Assembly (NCBI GenBank): GCA_038216655.1
Contig: JBBQPZ010000021.1
Location: 1-64,000, forward strand
Length of the DNA stretch: 64,000 nt
Source of the DNA: JAFDWR01 sp038216655
GTDB lineage: Bacteria; Armatimonadota; Fimbriimonadia; Fimbriimonadales; Fimbriimonadaceae
Direction: 5' to 3'
Positions within the stretch are counted from its first letter, which is position 1. Each line of letters starts with the position of its first letter. The notes under the pieces are model-generated. The model was not told where the DNA came from and searched no databases. It saw nothing but the letters and a program-made list of their open reading frames with translations. The translations under genes were made by a program, and so were the position numbers. Below, one piece after another: positions 20,540 to 29,219 of this stretch.

Positions 20540-21405
20540 GCACGCCCTACACCAGTGCCGAACGCCGCAAGCTCCTTGACGAGTACTTCGCCGCCCTGGA
20601 GCGGACCCGGGAGTTGGAGGGGGCGACCGACGCGGATGTGGAGACCCTCTCTCGACTGTGGGACGAGTACGTCGCCGGCACCCCGATCGTCGATCTGGCG
20701 CGTTGCCCGTTTACACTGGAGGTCGTACATCACTCGTTCGATCCTTTCGGACTCGATGGCCTCTGGTGGAACTTCGACGCCACTGCTAGACCCACGGAAG
20801 CGCTCCCGTCCACCTACTTCGCCCTTACCGGCGCGGTTCATCTTGCCGAACCGGTCGAGGTTGCCCCGTTCCTCTGCAAGCCCGGTCCCGAGGTTCCGTT
20901 TGTCATTCCTCGAATCCTCGAACGACAGGAAATCAAGGCCGTCGTGTCCTGCCACAAGGTCGGGGACCACACGAGCTACCCGATCTTCTACTTCGCGCGC
21001 CCAATTCCCTTTAATTTGGAGCGGGTCAATACTTGGGGCACCGCCGACTATCGCTTCGTGAACCAGGTCGGGGATCACGGTTGGAACACGTCGTCTTGGG
21101 ATAGATCGGACTTCGACTTCGATCTGCGGCCTTGGATCGAGATGGGCAAGCTCCTCTGGATCGCCGAGGGCGATGGCAAGGTTGAACTGCACACGGATGC
21201 GGCTGCCTGCCCCTATCTGGGTCTGCCCGGTCGCAGGGTCCCGCTGAATGTGGAAGGCGGCGAAGTATGGAGTTCCGTGTCATGGACCGAAGCTCCGATC
21301 GAATCTCCAAAGCCGGCTGAACCCGCCAAACGCTTCTGCCGCAACTGCGGGGCTGAAGTGAATCCCGGCGCGACCTTCTGCCCAGCCTGTGGCACCAAGC
21401 TCTAA
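20536..21405 (+). CDS. Protein with C-terminal zinc ribbon, last gene of giant-protein operon
   Basis: 289 residues, soluble, not recognised. Residues 1-45 are helical (KLLDEYFAALERTRELEG), 50-250 are beta-rich with many aromatic residues (DPFGLDGLWWNFDATARP), and the C-terminus is a zinc ribbon (CRNCGAEVNPGATFCPACG). The ATG overlaps the giant gene stop (ATGA), so the two are translated together. If the giant protein is a toxin, this gene is in the classic place for an immunity or adaptor protein. There is no direct evidence for that. The zinc ribbon links it to the other ribbon proteins of the window. Confidence 0.85.
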   Translation: MSTPYTSAERRKLLDEYFAALERTRELEGATDADVETLSRLWDEYVAGTPIVDLARCPFTLEVVHHSFDPFGLDGLWWNFDATARPTEALPSTYFALTGAVHLAEPVEVAPFLCKPGPEVPFVIPRILERQEIKAVVSCHKVGDHTSYPIFYFARPIPFNLERVNTWGTADYRFVNQVGDHGWNTSSWDRSDFDFDLRPWIEMGKLLWIAEGDGKVELHTDAAACPYLGLPGRRVPLNVEGGEVWSSVSWTEAPIESPKPAEPAKRFCRNCGAEVNPGATFCPACGTKL

Positions 21406-21494
21406 AGCAAAGAAAACGACCCAATGAAACAATCCCCAGCACTTCGCCCATGTTCTCCAGACCGGGGCGTGCCCTCCAAGGGAGATCGCTAGCC

Positions 21495-22436
21495 GTGCCG
21501 AACTCCCCAACCCCCCTCGTCAATGTCGACGGGATTCTCGTCAAGCTGGAATGCGTCAACCCGACGGGTAGCGTGAAAGACAGGATTGCAAAGTACATCC
21601 TCAACCGCAGCGAGGAACGCGGCCTCCTCGCGCCCGGCCAGCGGATCATCGAGGCGACGAGTGGCAATACGGGAATCGCGATGGCATTCTACGGTCGGGC
21701 CCTCGGCCATCCCGTCACGATCGTGATGCCCGAGAATATGACCCAGGAGCGCAAGGAGCGAATCCGCTCGCTCGGTGCCGAGCTAATCTTGTGCTCCACG
21801 GAAGGAAGCTTCGCCGAAGCTGCGGCGATCCGGGATCGAGAGGCGATCGCGAACGGCTGGTTCAACCCCGATCAGTTTTCCAATCCGCTCAACGTCGAGT
21901 GCCACCGAGTTTCGACCGGGCGCGAGTTGATCGAACAAGCAGGCAAGGAGATCGACGCGTTCGTCGCGGGAGTCGGCACCGGTGGGACCCTGATCGGTGT
22001 TGGCGAGGCACTCCGCGAAGCAACGCCTACGACGCATATCGCCGCAGTCGAGCCTGCGGAGGCCGCGGTGATGTCGGGTGGAACCGGCGGCCCGCACCTG
22101 ATCTTCGGCATCGGCGACGGCTTCATTCCCGCCATTGCGTCGGATGGCGCGGGCGGATTGCATCCGATGATCGACGAGGTCGTCGTCGTCTCCAGCGCAG
22201 ATGCGGTGAACGCAGCGCAGGACCTCAGAATTCGATTCGGTTACTGCGTCGGCATTTCCTCGGGAGCTAACTTCCTGGCAGCGAAGCGATTGCAAGCCCG
22301 GTTCGACACGGTGGCGACGGTGTTCGCGGACGGGTACAGCAAGTACGAGTCCCATGGCCTTTGCGCTTCCGAGCCCGGAGAATGCGCCTTCGAGTCGTTC
22401 TGTCTCGCTCGGGAGGCTCTGCTCGGTTCGCGCTAA
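21495..22436 (+). CDS. Cysteine synthase-like PLP enzyme
   Basis: 313 residues, fold-type II PLP enzyme. Seen: TPLVNVD, the PLP-lysine segment NPTGSVKDRIA, TSGNTGIAMA, the phosphate loop GVGTGGTLIG, and the C-terminal GISSGAN. It would make cysteine from O-acetylserine and sulfide, or a related beta-replacement. The usual N-terminal 10 residues before the TPLV motif are short. GTG 21495 has AAGGGAGA 9 nt upstream and is preferred over ATG 21450, which adds no conserved sequence. The last 25 residues contain three cysteines (CASEPGECAFESFC), unusual for CysK. It could be a cystathionine beta-synthase-like or O-phosphoserine enzyme; the exact substrate cannot be read from sequence. Confidence 0.9.
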   Translation: MPNSPTPLVNVDGILVKLECVNPTGSVKDRIAKYILNRSEERGLLAPGQRIIEATSGNTGIAMAFYGRALGHPVTIVMPENMTQERKERIRSLGAELILCSTEGSFAEAAAIRDREAIANGWFNPDQFSNPLNVECHRVSTGRELIEQAGKEIDAFVAGVGTGGTLIGVGEALREATPTTHIAAVEPAEAAVMSGGTGGPHLIFGIGDGFIPAIASDGAGGLHPMIDEVVVVSSADAVNAAQDLRIRFGYCVGISSGANFLAAKRLQARFDTVATVFADGYSKYESHGLCASEPGECAFESFCLAREALLGSR

Positions 22437-22530
22437 GGTCGAAGCCTCGCACGGAAGTCCTGTGTCCCTAAAATCTATGACGCCGAACTCCTGACTTGCG
22501 GAGTCACCGACGCCCGCCCAAACTTGACTC

Positions 22531-23118
22531 ATGAATAGCAAGCGAGTGCTCGTCATATTTGGAACCACCGAAGGACACACCGGCAAAATCGCCAATCACG
22601 TTGGAGCGTTCCTTCGCGACTGCGGTCACACCGCCGACGTTTTCGACGCGACCGAGTTACCCACGGACCTTGAGGTCAACTCGTACGATGCGTACATCCT
22701 GGCCGGCTCCCTCCACATGGGCGAGCACCAGCCAGGCTTGGTCAGCTTTGCACTGAAGCACGTCAACCGCTTCCGCTATGCCCCGACCGCTTTCCTCTCG
22801 GTTAGCCTGAGTGCGGCCCATAGCGACGAGAAGGCGGTTGCGAGCACGACGAAGTGCATCGATCGGTTCTTGGACGAGACCGGTTGGCGCCCGACGATGA
22901 CCACGCCTGTCGCCGGTGCGCTGATGTACAGCAAGTACAATTTCCTCGTGAAGATGATGATGCGAAAGATCGCGAAGAAGGAGGGAGGACCGACCGACAC
23001 GTCATGTGACCACGAGCTCACGGACTGGGTTGCCCTCGACCGGTTTCTTGGTGACTTTCTCGACCACCACGCAGCTCCCCTAGGTGACTTCATTTACGCC
23101 TTCGCAGGTCGGGCATGA
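22531..23118 (+). CDS. Flavodoxin-domain protein, HemG-like
   Basis: 195 residues. FMN-binding flavodoxin motif at the start (VLVIFGTTEGHTGKIAN) and YDAYILAGSLHMGEHQP, close to menaquinone-dependent protoporphyrinogen oxidase (HemG) and its relatives. It would oxidise protoporphyrinogen or act as a general flavodoxin-type reductase. The C-terminal part (MYSKYNFLVKMMMRKIAKKEGG) is the HemG pattern where the chain contacts the membrane. Its stop overlaps the next ATG (ATGA), coupling it to a CoA-transferase, a pairing with no obvious logic. No other haem genes are near. Confidence 0.85.
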   Translation: MNSKRVLVIFGTTEGHTGKIANHVGAFLRDCGHTADVFDATELPTDLEVNSYDAYILAGSLHMGEHQPGLVSFALKHVNRFRYAPTAFLSVSLSAAHSDEKAVASTTKCIDRFLDETGWRPTMTTPVAGALMYSKYNFLVKMMMRKIAKKEGGPTDTSCDHELTDWVALDRFLGDFLDHHAAPLGDFIYAFAGRA

Positions 23119-24392
23119 CCCGATTCTGCTCCGCCGAGATGGCGGTTCGCGAGATTCAAAGCGGCAACCGAGTCTACATCCACGGTATCGCCGCAGCTCC
23201 TCAAGAGCTGATCAAGGCGATGGTAGCTCGGGCTCCCGAGCTACGCAACGTCGAAGTCGTCCACCTACATACGGAAGGGCCCGCCCCATATGCCGACCCC
23301 GGCATGGAAGCCAGCTTCCGTACCAACGCACTCTTCGTGGGCGGGAATCTGCGGAAAGCCGTCGACGAAGGACGCGCCGACTACTCGCCGATCTTCTTAA
23401 GCGAGATCCCCGCGCTCTTCCGTAGCGGCGCGATGCCGATCGATGTCGCGCTCATCCAGGTCTCGCGTCCCGATCGCCACGGATTCTGCTCGCTCGGAGT
23501 CTCGGTGGAGGCAACCCTTGCCGCCGTCCAGTCGGCAAGGCACGTCATCGCCCAGGTGAACTCCCACATGCCCCGTACGCATGGAGATGGTCTGATTCAC
23601 GTGAGTCATCTCGACGCGATCATCGAGCATGAGGCACCCCTGTTCGAGGCCCATCTGTCCGACCCCAGCCCGACCGAGCTACTCATCGGCCGTTTCTGCG
23701 CGGATCTGGTTGAGAACGGGGCGACCCTCCAGATGGGGATTGGCGCGATTCCCAATGCAGTGTTGGCTTCCCTTACGAGCCACCGGGATCTCGGCGTTCA
23801 CTCCGAGATGATCTCGGACGGGATCATCCCCTTGGTCGAGTCCGGGGTCGTGAACGGAAGGCTCAAGAAGACCCACCCCGGCAAGATTGTCTCGGGCTTT
23901 GTCTTTGGCACCCGCAAGCTCTACGACTTCGTCGACGACAACCCCTCCGTTGTTCTTCTCGACATCGCTTACGTCAACGACACCGCGACGATCCGACGAA
24001 ACCCCAAGGTGACCGCGATTAACAGTGCGATCGAAGTCGATATCACGGGTCAGGTCTGCGCCGACTCGATCGGCGAACGCGTTTTCTCGGGCGTCGGAGG
24101 TCAAATGGATTTCATCCGCGGCGCCTCGCTCTCCAAGGGCGGCAAGCCGATCATCGCGCTTCCCTCTTCCACCAAGGACGGAACCTCGCGAATCGTGAGC
24201 ATCCTCAAGCCCGGTGCGGGCGTTGTCACCACCCGAGCCCATGTGCACTGGGTGGTCACGGAATATGGGGCGGCCAACCTGTACGGGAAGACATTGCGGC
24301 AGCGCGCAAAGGCCATGATCGCGATTGCCCATCCCTCGAATCGGGAACAGCTTGAGCGATTGGCCCACGAACGTTTTGGCGGGTTGGGCTGA
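23115..24392 (+). CDS. Acetyl-CoA hydrolase/4-hydroxybutyrate CoA-transferase family
   Basis: 425 residues. Moves CoA between acyl groups (acetate, butyrate, 4-hydroxybutyrate) by a Glu-CoA thioester. Catalytic Glu in LGVHSEMISDG; the oxyanion and CoA segment FSGVGGQMDFIRGA; QMGIGAIPNAVLASL; and the C-terminal VVTEYGAANLYGKTLRQRA, all standard for this family. Length is the usual one. The start overlaps the flavodoxin stop by 4 nt. Substrate not decidable from sequence. Confidence 0.93.
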   Translation: MTRFCSAEMAVREIQSGNRVYIHGIAAAPQELIKAMVARAPELRNVEVVHLHTEGPAPYADPGMEASFRTNALFVGGNLRKAVDEGRADYSPIFLSEIPALFRSGAMPIDVALIQVSRPDRHGFCSLGVSVEATLAAVQSARHVIAQVNSHMPRTHGDGLIHVSHLDAIIEHEAPLFEAHLSDPSPTELLIGRFCADLVENGATLQMGIGAIPNAVLASLTSHRDLGVHSEMISDGIIPLVESGVVNGRLKKTHPGKIVSGFVFGTRKLYDFVDDNPSVVLLDIAYVNDTATIRRNPKVTAINSAIEVDITGQVCADSIGERVFSGVGGQMDFIRGASLSKGGKPIIALPSSTKDGTSRIVSILKPGAGVVTTRAHVHWVVTEYGAANLYGKTLRQRAKAMIAIAHPSNREQLERLAHERFGGLG

Positions 24393-24905
24393 GGCGGCGT
24401 TTCGCCGGAAAGGAAATTCCTAGGTGCCGAACGGGTTTGGGACGAGTTTCCACGGCACAAACTCACTTTCTTAGGTTCAAACTTACGAACTCACTCTCAC
24501 TTTGCCAGACACTTGGCGACATAAGTACGCTATCTGCGTCCTCCGTAGACTTTTCCGCTGCCGTCACTCTCTAGGGATTTCGAAGCGCGTTCGTCAACCA
24601 CGCTATGGCACATGGGTCGCTTTTTTTGCCTGCATGCGAGGAACCAAGAGCCTGCGGGCCGATTCTGCGACACCCTTGTATGTTGTGACTAGGCCTGTGG
24701 CTCAAAGCTAAGGCCTTCGGATTGCATACGCCCTGGCAACCAGCGAGGCCCGATACGATCGAAAAAGAGTTGTCAACCCTTGACAAACAACATAGCGTTC
24801 TCCGGGGTCGGGGGTTCTCCGCGGTGAGGATCTCGGCGAGCCTGTGTCAAGGCCAGGTCGATGGTCCGACCCGGATTACCTGTGCCGGTCAGGGCGACCG
24901 TTTCG
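24393..24905. other. Intergenic region, convergent
   Basis: 513 nt between two converging genes. No gene is seen. It contains the 17-bp palindrome at 24770-24786 and a short stretch (about 24485-24507, ACGAACTCACTCTCACTTT) that recurs nearly exactly at about 32114-32136. Confidence 0.6.
24770..24786. promoter_or_regulatory. 17-bp operator-like palindrome
   Basis: TTGTCAACCCTTGACAA: two perfect 7-bp arms around CCC. This is the size and symmetry of a small dimeric repressor site, but it lies downstream of both flanking genes, so its target is unclear. It could serve an unseen small RNA. Confidence 0.35.
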
Positions 24906-25676
24906 CTATCGCGCGGTGTATCCGCCGTCGATTACCAACTCGCTACCCGTGACGAACTTCGCTTCCGGCGATACCAGATACAGCACCCCAAAGGCGATGT
25001 CCTCCGGCTGGCCGACATGCCCCAGCGGATGCAGGGCGTCGAGCGCCGCCCGCCCTGCTTCGCCTTGTTCTTTGGTGAGTTCGGCGACGAGCGGAGTCCA
25101 GATGAATCCCGGGTGGACCGAGTTAACACGGATGCCGTAGGGGGCATAAAACAGGGCATCGGTCTTGGACATCAGCCGAACCGCGCCCTTCGAGGCATGG
25201 TACGCGGGCAAGTCGGGCGCGCCGACCAAACCGTAGATCGAGGACATGTTGACGATGCTTCCCTTCTTGGCCGCGATCATCTGGGGTAGCGCGTGCTTGG
25301 TGCAGAAGAACACGCCCTTCATATTCACGCTCATCAGGTGATCCCACTCTTCCGAGGTCACCTCGTGCGTGGGCTTGTTAACACCCGCAATTCCGGCGTT
25401 GTTCACGAGGACGCTGACGGGGCCGAACTTTGCTCTTACTTCCCCCATGACGCGCTCGACTTCGGCCTCCTTCGAGACGTCGAGATGCCAGTAATGGACG
25501 GTGCCGCCCGCCTCGCAGATCTCCTCCATGAGGGCATTCCCTTCGGTATCCAGGACGTCGGTGATCGCAACCGCCGCTCCCTCTTTGGCGAGGAGTTTGA
25601 CGCAGGCTCGGCCAATACCGAGGGCAGCGCCGGTTACTACGGCGACCTCGCCGTGAACTCTTCCGTTTGTGTTCAT
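24906..25676 (-). CDS. Short-chain dehydrogenase/reductase (classical SDR)
   Basis: 256 residues, NAD(P)-dependent oxidoreductase. Cofactor motif TGAALGIG, NNAG, catalytic Ser in MSSIYG, YHASK (Tyr and Lys of the active site) and the C-terminal GSELVIDGGYTAR. GGAGA lies 7-8 nt before the ATG. The Asp after the second strand (AITDV) favours NAD over NADP. The substrate cannot be told; glucose 1-dehydrogenase, hydroxysteroid dehydrogenase and FabG-like types all look like this. A small open frame lies 30 nt upstream on the same strand. Confidence 0.92.
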   Translation of the reverse strand: MNTNGRVHGEVAVVTGAALGIGRACVKLLAKEGAAVAITDVLDTEGNALMEEICEAGGTVHYWHLDVSKEAEVERVMGEVRAKFGPVSVLVNNAGIAGVNKPTHEVTSEEWDHLMSVNMKGVFFCTKHALPQMIAAKKGSIVNMSSIYGLVGAPDLPAYHASKGAVRLMSKTDALFYAPYGIRVNSVHPGFIWTPLVAELTKEQGEAGRAALDALHPLGHVGQPEDIAFGVLYLVSPEAKFVTGSELVIDGGYTAR

Positions 25677-25706
25677 CGAAGGATCTCCTTCCGTCTGACC
25701 AAAGGG

Positions 25707-25898
25707 TCAGATTGGGTTTCCCGGAGGCTGGTGGCGGTTGTTGTCACCCGCACTGCCCGGCTTGTAAGTTTGAATATCCGGCTGATCGTTGGTCGGGTGC
25801 GGAGGCGGGGCTTCGGCACGGCGCTCCGCAATGGCTTCGCGCATACGCTCGGTCTTATGATCCTTACGCTCACCGGCTTTCTTTCTCAGGTGTGCCAT
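25707..25898 (-). CDS. Small basic protein, hypothetical
   Basis: 63 residues, very hydrophilic: MAHLRKKAGERKDHKTERM, then a helix rich in Arg and Glu, then a Pro/Asn/Gln tail. The composition is not that of a shadow frame, and the gene would be co-directional with the SDR 30 nt downstream. No clear ribosome site before the ATG and no family recognised. Could be a real small protein or chance. Confidence 0.4.
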   Translation of the reverse strand: MAHLRKKAGERKDHKTERMREAIAERRAEAPPPHPTNDQPDIQTYKPGSAGDNNRHQPPGNPI

Positions 25899-26013
25899 GT
25901 CCGGAGTTTACGGGGCGTCCGGGGCCAGGAGCCAGTCGCGAGTTCACTGTCCGTCGAAGAGATGACATCGAACGAGGGACAGTGGGGACCGCGGAATCCT
26001 GCTACCGTAAGGT

Positions 26014-28506
26014 GTGGAGTTCTGGACTCTTGAACCTGAAGCGCTGGCCCGACAGTTGGGGACCAACCTAGCCCAAGGCTTGACCGAGCAGGCACGTCAA
26101 GCACGCCTCGCCGACTCGACCACCCAGATTCGCAAGGTTCATCCGGCGATCCGGATTCTGCTTGGCCAGTTCCGGAGCCCCATCCTCCTCCTTCTGATCG
26201 CGGCGGCGTGCCTTTCCTTCACTTTGAAGCAGCCGGTGGACGGAACCGTCGTGCTATTGATCATCTTGGGCAGCGCCACGATCGGGTTCCAACACGAGTA
26301 CCGGGCGGATCAGGCGGTTACCAAGTTGCTGTCGCTGGTCGACACCAAGATCACGGTTCTCCAGGGAGGCAAAGAGACGCCTATCCCGAGCAAGAGCGTG
26401 GTTGTGGGCGACGTCGTTGTGCTCAACGCGGGGTGCATTGTGCCCGCAGATGGCCTGGTGATCGAGGCGACCAACCTCTTTGTCGACGAAGCGGCCCTGA
26501 CGGGCGAGACCTTCCCGGTTGAAAAGCAACCTGGCATCGTCGCCGAGGATGCGGCGATTCGGGATCGGGACAATGTGGTGTTTTCCGGTAGCCACGTCGT
26601 CAGTGGCTCCGGCAAGTTCCTCGTCGCTGAGGTTGGCACCAAGACCCAACTCGGATCCATCGGAAAGAGCCTGAACCTCCAGCGCCCGGAAGCGGAATTC
26701 GAGCACGGCATCCGCCATTTCGGCATGTTGCTCGTCAACCTCACGTTGCTCCTTACTCTCGGCGTATTCGCGATCAACGCCCTGCTGGGACGACCCGTGC
26801 TCGAGTCTTTCCTGTTCGCCCTCGCCCTCGCGGTCGGGCTCACTCCGCAACTCTTACCTGCGATCGTGAGCGTGAATCTCTCGCGCGGCGCGGTGGAGAT
26901 GGCAAAGCAACAGGTGATCGTCAAGCGCCTGGCGGCGATCGAGAACTTGGGGAGCATGAACGTGCTCTGCTCGGACAAGACCGGCACCCTCACGCTCGGG
27001 GTCGTGACCGTTCATGGTGCGTTCGACATCGAGGGGAAGGAGAGTCCGGATGTGCTTCGCCTTGCTCAGATCAATGCTTCCCTACAGTCGGGGTTCAGAA
27101 ACCCGATCGACGAAAGTCTGGTCGCTTCGATCCCGACGGGGTCGATCTCCTTTCCCGCCCTCCTCGCCGAGATCCCATACGACTTCCTCCGAAAGCGCCT
27201 AAGTGTTCTCGTCGCTGGCGACCAGCCGATGCTGATCGCGAAGGGAGCCTTGGAGCCGCTTCTGGCTGTCTGCACATCAGCGGGCGACGGCACGGTTGCG
27301 GAGGCACATGCCGCAATTCATAAGCACTTTCACGAATACAGCGCCAAGGGCCTCCGGGTGCTCGGCGTAGCGACCAAGAACCTCCCGAAGGGAACCCTCA
27401 CCGTCACACCGGAGGATGAAGCTGGCCTTTGCCTGCGCGGGTTTGTCGTGCTCGAAGATCCCTTGCATCCGGAGATCGCCCAAACGGTAGCAAAGCTTGG
27501 CGACCTAGGGGTCCAGCTCAAGGTCATCACCGGCGACAACCGCCTTGTCGCCGCCACGCTGGGAAAGAGCCTCGGTCTTGCCCATCCCGAGCCTCTGACG
27601 GGAAAGGACTTGCTTAGGCTGAGCGATGCGGCGCTCATTCAGCAGGTTCGCAAGCGCCAGGTCTTCGCGGAAATCGAGCCGAACCAGAAAGCTCGCCTGG
27701 TCATGGCGATGAAGCGCGCGGGGTACGTGGTCGGTTATATCGGCGACGGGATCAACGATGGCACGGCCCTTCACGCCGCCGACGCCGGCATCTCGGTCGC
27801 CAACGCGGTGGACGTGGCCAAGGAAGCCGCCGATTTCGTCATGCTTCAGCCCGGGCTCGACGTGCTCATCAATGCCGTCCTCGAAGGGCGCCGGACCTTC
27901 GCAAACACCATGAAATACATCTTCATGGCGACGAGCGCGAACTTCGGCAACATGTTCAGCCTCGCCGGCGCATCGATGTTGGTGCCGTTCCTGCCCTTGC
28001 TTCCCAAGCAGGTGCTGATGATGAACTTTCTGACCGACATCCCGGAGATGTTCATCGCGACCGACTCCGTCGATCCCGAGCAGCTCCAGACTCCCCAGCG
28101 GTGGAATTTGGTGTTCCTGCGCAAGTTCATGATCGTGTTTGGGATCGTCAGCTCGGTCTTCGATTTCGCAACCTTTGGGACCTTGCTCTGGTTGAAGGTG
28201 CCCGAGGCAGTGTTCCGATCCGGCTGGTTCGTCGAGTCGGTGGGTTCGGCGGCCCTGATCGTCTTGGTGGTAAGGTCGCGCCAGCCGTTCTTCCAGACGC
28301 GTCCGGGAACGGGTCTGCTCTACGCCACGCTGGCCATCGTCGCGACGGTTTTTCTGCTTCCGTTCAGCCCACTCGGCCCGCCGCTTGGTCTAGCTCCGCT
28401 GTCCTTCGGGTTGCTGGCGGCGGTTTCGGGGATTATCGTGGCGTACATCGCTACCGCCGAATTCGCGAAGCGATTGTTCTACCGCCACATCGGCAAGACC
28501 GCCTAG
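26014..28506 (+). CDS. P-type cation ATPase, magnesium importer type
   Basis: 830 residues. ATP-driven cation transport across the inner membrane. N-terminal cation-ATPase domain, TGET loop (AALTGETFPVEKQPG), phosphorylation site SDKTGTLT (D321), hinge GDGINDG, and ten predicted helices with four at the C-terminus (MNFLTDIPEMFIATDSVD). The MNFLTDIPEM stretch and the overall layout match MgtA/MgtB magnesium ATPases. GTG 26014 is the start by frame. A weak TACCGT 5 nt before it may be a -10 box of a leaderless transcript. The TAG stop shares CTAG with the stop of the converging gene. Confidence 0.92.
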   Translation: MEFWTLEPEALARQLGTNLAQGLTEQARQARLADSTTQIRKVHPAIRILLGQFRSPILLLLIAAACLSFTLKQPVDGTVVLLIILGSATIGFQHEYRADQAVTKLLSLVDTKITVLQGGKETPIPSKSVVVGDVVVLNAGCIVPADGLVIEATNLFVDEAALTGETFPVEKQPGIVAEDAAIRDRDNVVFSGSHVVSGSGKFLVAEVGTKTQLGSIGKSLNLQRPEAEFEHGIRHFGMLLVNLTLLLTLGVFAINALLGRPVLESFLFALALAVGLTPQLLPAIVSVNLSRGAVEMAKQQVIVKRLAAIENLGSMNVLCSDKTGTLTLGVVTVHGAFDIEGKESPDVLRLAQINASLQSGFRNPIDESLVASIPTGSISFPALLAEIPYDFLRKRLSVLVAGDQPMLIAKGALEPLLAVCTSAGDGTVAEAHAAIHKHFHEYSAKGLRVLGVATKNLPKGTLTVTPEDEAGLCLRGFVVLEDPLHPEIAQTVAKLGDLGVQLKVITGDNRLVAATLGKSLGLAHPEPLTGKDLLRLSDAALIQQVRKRQVFAEIEPNQKARLVMAMKRAGYVVGYIGDGINDGTALHAADAGISVANAVDVAKEAADFVMLQPGLDVLINAVLEGRRTFANTMKYIFMATSANFGNMFSLAGASMLVPFLPLLPKQVLMMNFLTDIPEMFIATDSVDPEQLQTPQRWNLVFLRKFMIVFGIVSSVFDFATFGTLLWLKVPEAVFRSGWFVESVGSAALIVLVVRSRQPFFQTRPGTGLLYATLAIVATVFLLPFSPLGPPLGLAPLSFGLLAAVSGIIVAYIATAEFAKRLFYRHIGKTA

Positions 28507-29219
28507 GTCGTGGCAGCGCCGCGATAGAGTTGGTCGACCGTGACCCCGTGCATCTGTCCGTCTTCGATCATGAGGATCCGATCCGCCTCACGGGCCAGGC
28601 GATCGTCGTGGGTTACGAGCATCACCGCCGCACCGGTTTCGCGGTTCATCTCGCGCAGGAGCTTGAAGACTTCCTCACCCGCACGGCGGTCGAGATTACC
28701 GGTCGGTTCGTCGGCGAGGATCAGGCGTGGGTTGTTGGCGAGTGCGCGGACGATCGCGCATCGCTGGTTCTGGCCGCCGGACATGGCGTCGGGCGTGTGA
28801 TCCCGGACATCGGTGAGGCCAACTCGATCCATCAGCATGCGAATCCGGTCTCGATCTTCGCGGGGGACGTGCCCCTTTCGGATAAGGATCGGCATCGTGC
28901 AGTTCTCTTCGCAGGTGAATGCATCCAGCAAGAAATGAAACTGGAACACGAAGCCGATGCTGCCGCTTCGTAGCTCGGCAAGTTCATCGTCATCGAGTTC
29001 GGAGAGGTCGTTTCCCGTTATCCGGAGAGTGCCGCCGGTCGCTCGATCGAGGCAGCCCAAGACATTGAGTAGCGTCGATTTGCCCGAACCCGACTGTCCC
29101 ATGATGGCGACGAACTCGCCTTCGCGAATCTCAAAGTCGATCCCCGTCAGCACGGGCGTGTCGATCTTGCCGAAGTAGGTCTTCTCCAGGTGGACCGCTT
29201 CGACGACCCGCTCGCTCAT
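28503..29219 (-). CDS. ABC exporter ATPase, MacB/LolD type
   Basis: 238 residues. Walker A GQSGSGKST, signature MSGGQNQR, Walker B LILADEPTGNLD, H-loop THDD: the LolD/MacB/FtsE group by its ADEPTGNLD motif. It drives the permease at 29216-30451, with which it overlaps as ATGA. That overlap fixes the ATG at 29219; a longer upstream open frame is noise. The core domain only, no membrane part. Last gene of a three-gene exporter operon. Confidence 0.93.
   Translation of the reverse strand: MSERVVEAVHLEKTYFGKIDTPVLTGIDFEIREGEFVAIMGQSGSGKSTLLNVLGCLDRATGGTLRITGNDLSELDDDELAELRSGSIGFVFQFHFLLDAFTCEENCTMPILIRKGHVPREDRDRIRMLMDRVGLTDVRDHTPDAMSGGQNQRCAIVRALANNPRLILADEPTGNLDRRAGEEVFKLLREMNRETGAAVMLVTHDDRLAREADRILMIEDGQMHGVTVDQLYRGAATT

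Noticed and set aside
24393..24905. A gene in the convergent spacer
   Set aside because: All frames are short, low-complexity and without a ribosome site.
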